From a virus, in IMG/VR virus record IMGVR_UViG_3300021962_000447, positions 1 through 29,929 of that record: DNA of 29,929 nucleotides. One strand, 5' to 3'. The notes under the pieces were generated by a model that had not been told where the DNA came from, searched no databases, and saw only the letters and a program-made list of their open reading frames with translations. Each line of letters begins with the position of its first letter. Position 1 is the first letter of the stretch. This document shows positions 20,812-27,912 of the stretch, piece after piece. The position numbers and the translations under genes are program-made.

Positions 20812-21200
20812 CGTCCAGTGACATCTTCGTATTCAACCACTTTACCATACTTGAAATGTAATCGCAAGCGGGGCCAGTCCTCCCATTTACCCTTCCATTG
20901 TTCTGGATAGATTTCAATGTATTTGGTGATGGCATGAACTTGATACTTACCGTGCTTTCCTGTAGGTATCCACTCATAATTTAGAAAATATCTTTCTGGA
21001 TTATAACGTGGATCATCTTTTTTAATAGTCTCAAACGTAGAAGTTCCCCTATAATCACCACACCACAAATAACCAGCAGGATCTATCCAGAAGTGAGACA
21101 TAGTTCCACTATATCCTTCTTCAATATCTTTGGTTTGGTTTATACCCATGAAAGGTTCTGGTAAAGGATAACTACTCTTCACCCAGTCGAACATTCCCAT
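20808..21200 (-). CDS. Conserved hypothetical protein (MGMFDW-type)
   Basis: This 130-aa protein starts MGMFDWVKSSYPLPEPFMGI. The order M-F-D-x-V ... YPLP is shared by a family of small phage and bacterial proteins of unknown function. It is rich in aromatic residues (W, Y, F) and appears compact and beta-rich, with LRLHFKYGKVVEYEDVTGR at the end. It lies 3 bp after the secreted-protein gene and overlaps the DUF4385 gene. Confidence 0.7.
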   Translation of the reverse strand: MGMFDWVKSSYPLPEPFMGINQTKDIEEGYSGTMSHFWIDPAGYLWCGDYRGTSTFETIKKDDPRYNPERYFLNYEWIPTGKHGKYQVHAITKYIEIYPEQWKGKWEDWPRLRLHFKYGKVVEYEDVTGR

Positions 21201-21203
21201 GGT

Positions 21204-21581
21204 TCAATCCCAACTAACGTTTTGCACGAGAAACCCAGGCATCACATAAGTCCAAGCACCTAAGTCATTATGTCCACCAGTTTTATATTCCCACTTGTAC
21301 TCAAACTTGTTATGACTATCCCAAGTCATGTATCCTTGTTCTTTATCAAAACGACCTTTGATAGTCAATCCATGTTTGTTAGAGAAAATGTTGCGAGTGC
21401 GAAGTGCTCCACCCTTTTCACGGGTTTCAATCACCACACAGGTATCAGGATAGGTTTGAATACCCTGCTCCAACATACAGGGAGTTTCATAACGAAATGG
21501 ACGGTAAAAGGCATTTTGTTCTGGCGTCGCAAGTGCAGGAGCACCAGAAAGAACAAGCAGAAGTGCAATCAGTTTTTTCAT
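21204..21581 (-). CDS. Secreted protein with signal peptide
   Basis: This 125-aa protein begins MKKLIALLLVLSGAPALATP, a clear signal peptide with likely cleavage after ALA. The mature part is aromatic-rich, with two cysteines (CMLEQ ... DTCVVIE) that could form a disulfide bond in the periplasm, then RFDKEQGYMTWDSHNKFEYK. Similar small secreted proteins occur in cyanophages as far as I recall; their role is unknown. It is coupled to the upstream gene (ATGA). Confidence 0.75.
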   Translation of the reverse strand: MKKLIALLLVLSGAPALATPEQNAFYRPFRYETPCMLEQGIQTYPDTCVVIETREKGGALRTRNIFSNKHGLTIKGRFDKEQGYMTWDSHNKFEYKWEYKTGGHNDLGAWTYVMPGFLVQNVSWD

Positions 21582-21808
21582 TGGGCTTTCAGAAGATTGT
21601 GGTAATGAAGGACTTCGGGATTTTCTGTGTCTTTACAACGTGTATAAAAGATTCCATCTTTATAACATGACTTTTCAGAACTTTGCGTGTCATATTTTAT
21701 GACAGGTACTTGCGAATCTCTAAAATTACACAATTCTCCTTGCTTGCTTACAAAATTATCAAAGCATAATCCAGCGATGAATGGAGCAAGAAGTTGAAGC
21801 GTATACAC
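21578..21808 (-). CDS. Small protein with hydrophobic N-terminus and cysteines
   Basis: This 76-aa protein starts at GTG 21808, directly after the stop of the upstream gene. The N-terminus MYTLQLLAPFIAGLCFDNFV is hydrophobic, and five cysteines follow or lie within it (C15, C27, C48, C58 by rough position). It may be exported or anchored, like the next gene. No family is recognised. Confidence 0.6.
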   Translation of the reverse strand: MYTLQLLAPFIAGLCFDNFVSKQGELCNFRDSQVPVIKYDTQSSEKSCYKDGIFYTRCKDTENPEVLHYHNLLKAQ

Positions 21809-22135
21809 TCAAAGAGCCTCCCAAAATTCATCCCACTGCTGTTTGCACTTTTTAGATGTATCATCCCTATCACAGGAATCAAACGGTTCATCATTCCCCA
21901 CACCAATCTCAATGTCACGATGACCTTTTAGAAGATACAGGAGATCAACGCTTTTATCCAACTCTTTCCTGTGATGCTTAACATTATCACTTACAGCCGT
22001 TACGATTGTCTCATAGACTTCTTTATGAGTAATATCATCACAACTGAGGGCATCTAAAACCCAATTTTCAAGATGTTCCAGAGTATATTTCTTGTAACAA
22101 AAATCACTCAACACTGGGCGGCCTTCAATGGTCAT
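21809..22135 (-). CDS. Conserved hypothetical protein
   Basis: This 108-aa acidic helical protein reads MTIEGRPVLSDFCYKKYTLE, HLENWVLDALSCDDITHKEV and YETIVTAVSDNVKHHRKELD, with LLYLLKGHRD near the centre. I recall proteins with this ENWV-DAL ... IYETI ... LLKGHR order in many cyanomyoviruses. No function is known to me. The C-terminus is acidic and ends in WDEFWEAL. Confidence 0.7.
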   Translation of the reverse strand: MTIEGRPVLSDFCYKKYTLEHLENWVLDALSCDDITHKEVYETIVTAVSDNVKHHRKELDKSVDLLYLLKGHRDIEIGVGNDEPFDSCDRDDTSKKCKQQWDEFWEAL

Positions 22136-22283
22136 CGAGGTAATCCTTGATTGCTTCCTGCATTATAAGACTAACCTGCTCTGATGTCAAGCCGTTCATC
22201 CAAGACCATTTTGGGTCTTGTGGATCCCAGTCCATCTCAAAAGATCCATCTTCTTTTTGTATGATTTTTAAACTGTCTTCCAT
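22125..22283 (-). CDS. Small acidic tryptophan-containing protein
   Basis: This 52-aa open frame was found by direct reading. It starts MEDSLKIIQKEDGSFEMDWD, continues PQDPKWSWMNGLTSEQVSL and ends with a helix (IMQEAIKDYLDDH). Its ATG overlaps the end of the Mom-like gene by 16 bp and its stop overlaps the next ATG by 11 bp, filling what would otherwise be a 130-bp gap. The sensible composition and coupling support it. Function unknown. Confidence 0.7.
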   Translation of the reverse strand: MEDSLKIIQKEDGSFEMDWDPQDPKWSWMNGLTSEQVSLIMQEAIKDYLDDH

Positions 22284-22867
22284 TTTAATTCAAGTTTTTT
22301 GTCGAAGATCATAACGTATCTATGTTTTCTAGAACGATCACGCCACTCTCCTTCTATTCCTTTGATTTTTCCACGAGAGTGTTTAGTTCCGTCTGCATAG
22401 TAGAAATCTTTTTTTCGATCCGTAAGACCGCAGTACTTAAAGTTGCAAGCTCTATAAATTGTACCAGAATGGTAATCTGAATCAGCATAAGAAATGATTG
22501 CTTTAACTTCAGTATCTTTCCGAAGTTGTCTAATCGCTTTTGACACAAACCAAGAAGTGATGTTATATTCTCGTGACTGCGTAATAGGTTCGATGCAAAG
22601 TCTTGAAAGTTCGAATAATCCTTGTTGTTCATGTCGTTCAAGTCCAAACGCTCCTTTTGCTATTTCTGGTACAGGGAGACCTGTAAATATGCAAGTGCCA
22701 AGACACCCACCTATTCTGAGAGGACAATCCCAATCAGTATCCTTAAAAAGTCCATAATTGAACCCAGATTTGAAGTCCTTGGATAAATCCTTCAAATAGT
22801 GATACTGAAGAAGCAGACCCTTTGCTTCCTCTTTGGAGATTCGGTCAATGGAGTAATCTGTCTTCAT
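22268..22867 (-). CDS. Mom-like DNA-modification acyltransferase
   Basis: Starting at ATG 22867 this 199-aa protein shows the Mom family pattern (GNAT fold): KEEAKGLLLQYHYLKDLSK near the start, then FELSRLCIEPITQSREYNIT, SWFVSKAIRQLRKDTEVKA and IISYADSDYHSGTIYRACNF with KYCGLT after it. Mu Mom transfers an unusual acyl-type group to adenines and blocks host restriction enzymes. A longer frame would start 62 codons upstream but would include the terminator and promoter, so it is rejected. The ATG is only 7 nt from the -10 box. It is first in an operon of seven genes. Confidence 0.8.
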   Translation of the reverse strand: MKTDYSIDRISKEEAKGLLLQYHYLKDLSKDFKSGFNYGLFKDTDWDCPLRIGGCLGTCIFTGLPVPEIAKGAFGLERHEQQGLFELSRLCIEPITQSREYNITSWFVSKAIRQLRKDTEVKAIISYADSDYHSGTIYRACNFKYCGLTDRKKDFYYADGTKHSRGKIKGIEGEWRDRSRKHRYVMIFDKKLELKWKTV

Positions 22868-22874
22868 AGAACCC

Positions 22875-22903
22875 ATTATATCACATATCGACCCTATAGG
22901 CAA
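22875..22903 (-). promoter_or_regulatory. Sigma-70-type promoter of the Mom-like gene
   Basis: Minus strand TTGCCT (22903-22898), 17-bp spacer, TATAAT (22880-22875). The -35 box begins inside the T run of the upstream terminator, and the ATG follows the -10 box by 7 nt, so the transcript would start at or next to the start codon. Confidence 0.75.
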
Positions 22904-22936
22904 AAAAATAGCCCGAATTTTTTTTCGGGCTTTTTT
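22902..22936 (-). terminator. Bidirectional terminator downstream of the 100-aa gene
   Basis: The stem AGCCCGAA / TTCGGGCT encloses a T6 (plus) or A6 (minus) loop. T runs follow on both strands (six on plus, seven on minus). It ends the unit containing the DUF6433-like gene, 4 bp after the stop at 22941. Confidence 0.85.
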
Positions 22937-22940
22937 GTAA

Positions 22941-23243
22941 TTATTTTTTCTTTTTGGTTTTGGGTTGATACCCCCATGACTTTGGATTGACATTTCCATT
23001 TCCAAAGTCCCACCCAACAAACTCTTCTCTGAATTTGTCCCAATACATATCAAAAAGTTTTGTGTTCTTGGATGGTTTAGTCAGATCATAATGCATTTCA
23101 CCATCAATTTTATACTTAATGATTTTTGCATCTCTGGGAGCATCTTTGGTATTAACCTGCTCCCAGGTTCCATCTGCTACGATAATTTCACATCCGTATA
23201 AAGAAAGAGCATCTTCTCGTTCTGCTTTAGTCCATCCAACCAC
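22941..23243 (-). CDS. Conserved hypothetical protein
   Basis: The frame is open from 23378, but its upstream part lies inside the next gene. A GTG at 23243, just beyond that gene's stop and 11 nt after a GGGGAGG sequence, gives a 100-aa protein. It begins VVGWTKAEREDALSLYGCEI and continues IVADGTWEQVNTKDAPRDAK, then YKIDGEMHYDLTKPSKNTKL and FREEFVGWDFGNGNVNPKSW, ending in a lysine tail. No family is recognised. Start is uncertain. Confidence 0.6.
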   Translation of the reverse strand: MVGWTKAEREDALSLYGCEIIVADGTWEQVNTKDAPRDAKIIKYKIDGEMHYDLTKPSKNTKLFDMYWDKFREEFVGWDFGNGNVNPKSWGYQPKTKKKK

Positions 23244-23244
23244 T

Positions 23245-23733
23245 TTAGACTCGGCCTCCCCATTTAATATCCGGGTAGGCTTCGGAAACAACTTCTCTGT
23301 CAATTTTATACTCGCTCTGTAGATTTTTGTCTTTAACAAGATTGAGAACTTTAGCCTCATCACGATGAATTGACTCAAGCAATTCGATATAAAGTGCCTC
23401 TCTACGAGTTCTGTTCAGATCATAATTTCCACCAACAACAAAGTTGTAAAATCTCTTTGTATGCTGATTCAGTCTACTCACACCATCAACGGGATGAGAC
23501 TCTTCATTTGGTTTGTAGGGAACATCACCTTCAGGAATAGCAGACTGAATGGAGTCGTCAAAATTCCAGATGAGAAGAGAAACCAAACAAGGATTTCTAT
23601 ACTCTTTCAAAACTTCGACTTTTTTTGCCTTGGTTCTTTGCTTAGAAACAAGATCAAGAATTTCACTCTGTAATGGGTTTGGCGGTAACTTTGTGGGAGC
23701 CGCTTTCTTTACAGAAACTGTTTTAGTAGTCAT
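23245..23733 (-). CDS. DUF6433-like conserved cyanophage protein
   Basis: This 162-aa protein has the order LVSKQRTKAKKVEVLKEYRN, LIWNFDDSIQSAIPEGDVPY, RFYNFVVGGNYDLNRTRRE, YIELLESIHRDEAKVLNLVK and YKIDREVVSEAYPDIKWGGR. I associate this with a widespread T4-like phage family (DUF6433) without a known biochemical role. It is mostly helical. It follows the TM-protein gene by 9 bp and may be late. Confidence 0.7.
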   Translation of the reverse strand: MTTKTVSVKKAAPTKLPPNPLQSEILDLVSKQRTKAKKVEVLKEYRNPCLVSLLIWNFDDSIQSAIPEGDVPYKPNEESHPVDGVSRLNQHTKRFYNFVVGGNYDLNRTRREALYIELLESIHRDEAKVLNLVKDKNLQSEYKIDREVVSEAYPDIKWGGRV

Positions 23734-23742
23734 GATTAAAAA

Positions 23743-23973
23743 TTAATCCTCCTCTTCTTCATCATAATCATCTTCGGTTTCAAACCTAACAGCAATCAAC
23801 TCATCAGGGATAAGTCTTCCATACTGATCAAACATCTCGGGGTGCATTTCTGCTTGTGCTTCGTATGCTGTGGCATCTACTTGAGACTTCCATACCCAGC
23901 CAATTAAAACCCCCATCATCAATGCTCCGACTATCATGAACGCAGTCATTATTGCAACTACTGCTGTTAACAT
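23743..23973 (-). CDS. Small single-pass membrane protein
   Basis: This 76-aa protein has one clear transmembrane segment (residues about 3-28, VAIMTAFMIVGALMMGVLIG), a short linker, a block MHPEMFDQYGRLIPDELIAV with RFE after it, and an acidic tail (EDDYDEEEED). A very strong ribosome-binding site (AGGAGG) precedes the ATG. The M-H-P-E-M-F-D-x-x-G block is shared with other cyanophage proteins. Its role in the host membrane is unknown. Confidence 0.75.
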   Translation of the reverse strand: MLTAVVAIMTAFMIVGALMMGVLIGWVWKSQVDATAYEAQAEMHPEMFDQYGRLIPDELIAVRFETEDDYDEEEED

Positions 23974-23984
23974 CGGACAACCTC

Positions 23985-24122
23985 CTATCTTTTTTTGAAT
24001 TTCCTTCTAGAGGAAATGTAAATGCGGATTTCTCTTCCGAAGAAGACAAATGTCTGATCAATTATAGTGCGAGGTTTTCTTCTCCCTGATAATATTACAT
24101 CAACACCTTTATTTATTGACAT
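23985..24122 (-). CDS. Small basic protein
   Basis: This 45-aa open frame (MSINKGVDVILSGRRKPRTI, then IDQTFVFFGREIRIYISSRR and KFKKR) lies between glutaredoxin and the membrane-protein gene and fills a 150-bp gap. It is very basic and beta-rich. It lacks an obvious ribosome-binding site and its first codons contain a late-promoter-like sequence, so it could be non-coding leader DNA instead. Confidence 0.45.
   Translation of the reverse strand: MSINKGVDVILSGRRKPRTIIDQTFVFFGREIRIYISSRRKFKKR
24110..24117 (-). promoter_or_regulatory. Late-promoter-like sequence AATAAATA
   Basis: Minus-strand AATAAATA about 137 nt upstream of the membrane-protein gene and inside the first codons of the 45-aa frame. 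A candidate late start for the genes between 23.97 and 22.94 kb. Confidence 0.35.
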
Positions 24123-24126
24123 GAAA

Positions 24127-24360
24127 TCAATTTGATTGCCTGGTTTTGATAAACTCAATTGCTTCTTTTGCTCCTCCGATTAACTCTCCATCAATAATAA
24201 CTCTTGGAAAAGTTGCATCACCAAACTCACTTTTGAATTGTTCTCTGTCAAAGTGCTCATCAAGAGTATACACCACATGTTCGATATTTGTCAAGTCCAT
24301 GACTTCTTTAATGAGTTTGCAGTGCTTACACCCCTCTTTTGAATAAATGATTGCGTTCAT
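24127..24360 (-). CDS. grx: Glutaredoxin
   Basis: This 77-aa protein has the glutaredoxin pattern: IIYSKEGCKHCKLIKEVMDL with the CxxC active site (C11, C14), then the cis-proline block FPRVIIDGELIGGAKEAIEF. It reduces disulfides with glutathione and may supply ribonucleotide reductase, as T4 NrdC does. It follows the oxygenase gene by 27 bp, probably in the same transcript as the sugar genes. Confidence 0.88.
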   Translation of the reverse strand: MNAIIYSKEGCKHCKLIKEVMDLTNIEHVVYTLDEHFDREQFKSEFGDATFPRVIIDGELIGGAKEAIEFIKTRQSN

Positions 24361-24387
24361 GATTTTATAGGTTAATTGTTTTATATA

Positions 24388-25107
24388 TCAGTACAATCCT
24401 GGCATGGTAGCAGGATCATCTAAAAGAATATGTGGTCTCCAAGGATTAGCAATCATTGTTTCTTCGGTTACAATGTCACTAGCAACACTTACTCTTAGAT
24501 CATGATTTGTAGTATTTGTTCTGTGATATACCCAACTAGGCCACATAACAATTCCACCAGATATTGTTGGAAATGCAACTGCCTCACCTTCATCGAATGG
24601 ATTCAAGAGATAAAGACTGGTATTAGATGCCTGTGGATAATATGTACATGCTAAGTATGAATTTGGTCCAGACACATGACAGTGCCTGTTTACAAATTGC
24701 CCAGACCTTAAACAATTAGCCCAAGTATGAATGTAAACTTTGCGACGTTGATATCCAAGATCAGATAAAAATCTCAGATAGTGTTCACGAATCATCTCAA
24801 AAAATTCCGTCTGAACTTTATCTTCTGGGAATCTCTTGAGATGATTGCCGTCTAGTCTATCTCCACTATCGTCCAACAAATTATGTTGTTTCCAATGTTG
24901 AGTGAATGCATATGGATCTTCAGTATTTTTAATTACTTCAGAAACCAACTCTTCATCCTCAAGCATTTTCTCACACTTCAAGCAATACTCAATGAGTCTT
25001 TTTTTGAAGTCTTCACTTCCATGTTTTGCGGTATAGTGTTGAATTAAAAATGATGGTGCAAAGGGAGTCTTTGGTTCTGCTCCTCTCCAGTATTCAGTTT
25101 TACTCAT
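24388..25107 (-). CDS. 2OG-Fe(II) oxygenase (2OG-FeII_Oxy_5-like)
   Basis: This 239-aa protein has a C-terminal dioxygenase domain. IHTWANCLRSGQFVNRHCHV contains the first ligands (an H-x-H pattern in place of H-x-D). SGPNSYLACTYYPQA, then FPTISGGIVMWPSWVYHRTN carry the strand and the distal His, and LRVSVASDIV carries the 2-oxoglutarate-binding Arg. Its N-terminal half is helical. Being last in the carbohydrate operon (overlap of 4 bp with the carbamoyltransferase) it might oxidise a sugar or nucleotide-linked substrate, but this is inference only. Confidence 0.75.
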   Translation of the reverse strand: MSKTEYWRGAEPKTPFAPSFLIQHYTAKHGSEDFKKRLIEYCLKCEKMLEDEELVSEVIKNTEDPYAFTQHWKQHNLLDDSGDRLDGNHLKRFPEDKVQTEFFEMIREHYLRFLSDLGYQRRKVYIHTWANCLRSGQFVNRHCHVSGPNSYLACTYYPQASNTSLYLLNPFDEGEAVAFPTISGGIVMWPSWVYHRTNTTNHDLRVSVASDIVTEETMIANPWRPHILLDDPATMPGLY

Positions 25108-26171
25108 AATTCATGCCCCATATATGCGGCACCGATAGGAATGCCAGAATCATCACTGACTGGTTCAACATATAGTTTTACATCGTCTGGAAGGTGTTTA
25201 AGGTATTCATAGTTGGCTACACAGTTCAATGCACAACCACCAGACAATACAATGTTTTTACATCCAGTTTGAATTGATGCGGTTTTCAGAAGATGGGTCA
25301 TGTAAATCTCAAAATCTAATTGCAATCTCCAGGCAAGATTGGCGAGAGGTTGAAACTTTGGATGATCTGGTGTCATATCATCTACTTCACCCTCAAATTT
25401 TACATACTCATAGGGTATAAACTTTGCACCGTACTGAACTCTATGAAAAAGGTCTTGATCAATTACTGAGGGATGAAGTAAGAACGGTTTTATGTTTGGA
25501 TCTGGTTTACCATAGGCAGCCAACCCCATAAGAATTCCAGATCCAAGTTCACCAAATCCAAGATAAACTGACATAGCAGAGTAAACCATTCCAATGCCAA
25601 TCTCTGCATTTTGATTAATCCAATCACACTTTGGATATGGACGATCACAATCAATAAAAGTTGGTGTAACATTTTTCCAAACGCATTCAAAATTTCCGTT
25701 CTTTACATGATATACACTTTCAACTTCATGACAAGTTGGTTCGTCGTCGTCATACTTTAATGGATTTCCCATTCCATCAGCAACCACAACAACTGCTTCA
25801 TCAAAACCAGAATTATAATACCCACAAGCAGCATGAAAAATATGGTGCTCTGTAGATATAATTCTATTAATGTGATCGTTTTTTATTCCATAAAGTTTCT
25901 TATACCACTTTGCTACTTTATAATCAAACTCAAGAGCCCATTCATGAATGTATTCGGGTTCCCAAGTTTTATGCAACAATCCAGTAATGACCCATTTATC
26001 AACTCTGGTGTGCTCTTCCAAGTAATCTAGAACAAAAGTAGGATCAATATCATGCTTGTACCTACTTGCTCTTTCTTCCGAGAGAAACCAGTCAATCTTA
26101 CCATCAGTCACTTGGCAAACGCCAGCATCATGAGTAAGATTGACTCCCCATACTGTCTTATGCTCTGTCAT
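25104..26171 (-). CDS. Carbamoyltransferase, Kae1-like transfer domain only
   Basis: This 355-aa protein is like the N-terminal domain of NodU/CmcH/TobZ carbamoyltransferases: VWGVNLTHDAGVCQVTDGKI, STEHHIFHAACGYYNSGFDE (H109 and H113 as metal ligands), VVVVADGMG (D132) and LMGLAAYGKPDP, then NIVLSGGCALNCVANYEYLK. The C-terminal YrdC-like domain, which makes carbamoyl-adenylate from carbamoyl phosphate and ATP, is absent; the protein ends at IPIGAAYMGHEL and the next gene starts at once. It overlaps the full-length paralogue upstream by 14 bp. It may use carbamoyl-adenylate made by that paralogue. Confidence 0.8.
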   Translation of the reverse strand: MTEHKTVWGVNLTHDAGVCQVTDGKIDWFLSEERASRYKHDIDPTFVLDYLEEHTRVDKWVITGLLHKTWEPEYIHEWALEFDYKVAKWYKKLYGIKNDHINRIISTEHHIFHAACGYYNSGFDEAVVVVADGMGNPLKYDDDEPTCHEVESVYHVKNGNFECVWKNVTPTFIDCDRPYPKCDWINQNAEIGIGMVYSAMSVYLGFGELGSGILMGLAAYGKPDPNIKPFLLHPSVIDQDLFHRVQYGAKFIPYEYVKFEGEVDDMTPDHPKFQPLANLAWRLQLDFEIYMTHLLKTASIQTGCKNIVLSGGCALNCVANYEYLKHLPDDVKLYVEPVSDDSGIPIGAAYMGHEL

Positions 26172-27912
26172 TTGACATAATGGTTACCAGTTTTCCAAGA
26201 TCTGCAAGATACAGATAATTGATACCAGAGTTTCTAAGCGTCCACAGAGCATCCTCTACGGTCTCAACAAGAGGTTCACCACCAAGGTTGAAAGAAGTAT
26301 TGAACAGAATAGGTACACCAGTTCTCTCATAGAATACCTTGATCAGATTGTAGTAATTTGCATTCTGCTCTTCAGTAACAGTTTGAATTCTACAAGTCTT
26401 ATCAACGTGCATGATGCTAGGAATCTGTTCCGCTTTCTCCTCAGAAGCAGCATTAACGGCATACATCATGAAAGGAGTATCATCCATTCCACGAAGATCA
26501 AACCAATCATGAACGTGCTCGGCCATAATTGTACCAGCAAAAGGACGGAACCATTCACGCTTCTTGATAGTATTCACCTGATCTTTTCCATCCTTAACAG
26601 TAGGATCAAAGAGAAGACTTCTATTACCAAGAGCACGAGGACCAGCCTCAGATCGACCTTGATAAAGAGCAACGATGTTTTGCTCCTGAATGATATCAAT
26701 GACCTCTTCAGGAGTTACATCTCTAACTTCCTCACCTTCTTTAAGTTTAATATTATCGTAGGAAGGTTGAGGACCAAGATAAAGTGATTCGTTCTTTCTA
26801 ATCGTCATGTCTTTTTCTGATTCATGCCAAACGTATTTTGCTGCACCAATACAAGTTCCACCATCGTGAGCGATGGCCTCACAGTATAGATTTACACCTT
26901 CGGGGAGATGTTCACGATACTTATAGTTTGCAACACAGTTCAAACCATATCCACCAGCGATAACAATGTTCTTTTCACCAGTCAATTCAATCGCTTTATG
27001 AATCAGACGAATCATCTCATCTGAAGTTGCCTCTTGAACAGCATAAGCAAAATCTTTTTGAACTTCAAGACTATCTGTATCCAGGTATGGGAAGATGGTT
27101 TTGTCAACGTATGCGCCATTAGGATAGTTAGGGACGAAAAGATTCCTATTACTGAACCTACGTCCCTCAGGTCCCATAAAGATGGGAGGAATCTCAGGAT
27201 TAGGTTTACCATAAGGAGCAAGACCCATCGCCTTACCAGCCTCAATGAAGGAGAATCCGAGATAATCGGTCATCGCTTCATAGGTTTTTGTAATACCTGG
27301 GTGATCAGTGAAGATCACATCATGCAGTCCTTCATCTTCACCACGACCACGATGAGCGTGAGGAACCTGAAGTTTCTCAAAGGTTGTTACAGGTCCACGA
27401 ACACCAATGTGCTTGTATTTTGTAATAAACTTTCCAGGATAGGATGCTTGGAAAATAGTTTCTAGTTCCCAACCAATACTATCTTCACCAAGAGGAACAA
27501 AAGTTCCTGCGCCATCAACAATCAAACATGCAGCAGATTCAAAACCAGAGTTATAGAAAGCACAAGAAGCGTGCATCTCATGGTGAATCATACCAAGATC
27601 AACAACTTGAGGATGAGGTCTACTGGGAGCATAACGGTCAATTAAACCAATCTTTCTGGCCAGAGCAGTGACATAATCATCACCAGAGAAATCAATTTTA
27701 CCTGCTTTATCTAAAGAATCAGTATGTGCTACAACAAGACAATCGAGTTTATCAGTAAACTCTTTCATCTTCAGCAGTCCAGCCATGGGACCACCATCAT
27801 ACTTCTTCCTACTCAGTCTCTCTTCTTCAAGATAAAAAACTAGTTCTCCATCCTTAAGTAAACAAGCGGCTCCATTATGACCACGAGTTACAGCACCAAT
27901 CCAAACGCTCAT
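26158..27912 (-). CDS. Carbamoyltransferase, full length (NodU/CmcH/TobZ family)
   Basis: This 584-aa protein has both domains. The N-terminal Kae1-like part contains GAVTRGHNGAACLLKDGELV, LGMIHHEMHASCAFYNSGFE (H110, H114), LIVDGAGTF (D133), GKAMGLAPYGKPNPEI and IVIAGGYGLNCVANYKYREH. The C-terminal YrdC-like part contains YQGRSEAGPRALGNRSLLFD, REWFRPFAGTIMAEHVHDWF and TGVPILFNTSFNLGGEPLVE. The enzyme forms carbamoyl-adenylate and transfers the carbamoyl group to a sugar hydroxyl, as in nodulation factors and antibiotics. It follows the glycosyltransferase gene (4-bp overlap), so the acceptor is probably a glycan sugar. Confidence 0.9.
   Translation of the reverse strand: MSVWIGAVTRGHNGAACLLKDGELVFYLEEERLSRKKYDGGPMAGLLKMKEFTDKLDCLVVAHTDSLDKAGKIDFSGDDYVTALARKIGLIDRYAPSRPHPQVVDLGMIHHEMHASCAFYNSGFESAACLIVDGAGTFVPLGEDSIGWELETIFQASYPGKFITKYKHIGVRGPVTTFEKLQVPHAHRGRGEDEGLHDVIFTDHPGITKTYEAMTDYLGFSFIEAGKAMGLAPYGKPNPEIPPIFMGPEGRRFSNRNLFVPNYPNGAYVDKTIFPYLDTDSLEVQKDFAYAVQEATSDEMIRLIHKAIELTGEKNIVIAGGYGLNCVANYKYREHLPEGVNLYCEAIAHDGGTCIGAAKYVWHESEKDMTIRKNESLYLGPQPSYDNIKLKEGEEVRDVTPEEVIDIIQEQNIVALYQGRSEAGPRALGNRSLLFDPTVKDGKDQVNTIKKREWFRPFAGTIMAEHVHDWFDLRGMDDTPFMMYAVNAASEEKAEQIPSIMHVDKTCRIQTVTEEQNANYYNLIKVFYERTGVPILFNTSFNLGGEPLVETVEDALWTLRNSGINYLYLADLGKLVTIMSNDRA

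Noticed and set aside
22867-23053. 62-residue N-terminal extension of the Mom-like protein
   Set aside because: It would be encoded by the terminator, the promoter and part of the upstream gene; the family match begins after ATG 22867.
24361-24387. Promoter before glutaredoxin (TATATAAA, TATAAAA)
   Set aside because: The AT-rich gap resembles both promoter types but matches neither well (no -35, no NATAAATA), so it was left out.
25104-26171. Frameshifted or truncated pseudogene of a full carbamoyltransferase
   Set aside because: The metal ligands and the LSGGCALNCVANY block are intact, the frame ends cleanly at a coupled stop-start, and no C-terminal remnant follows.
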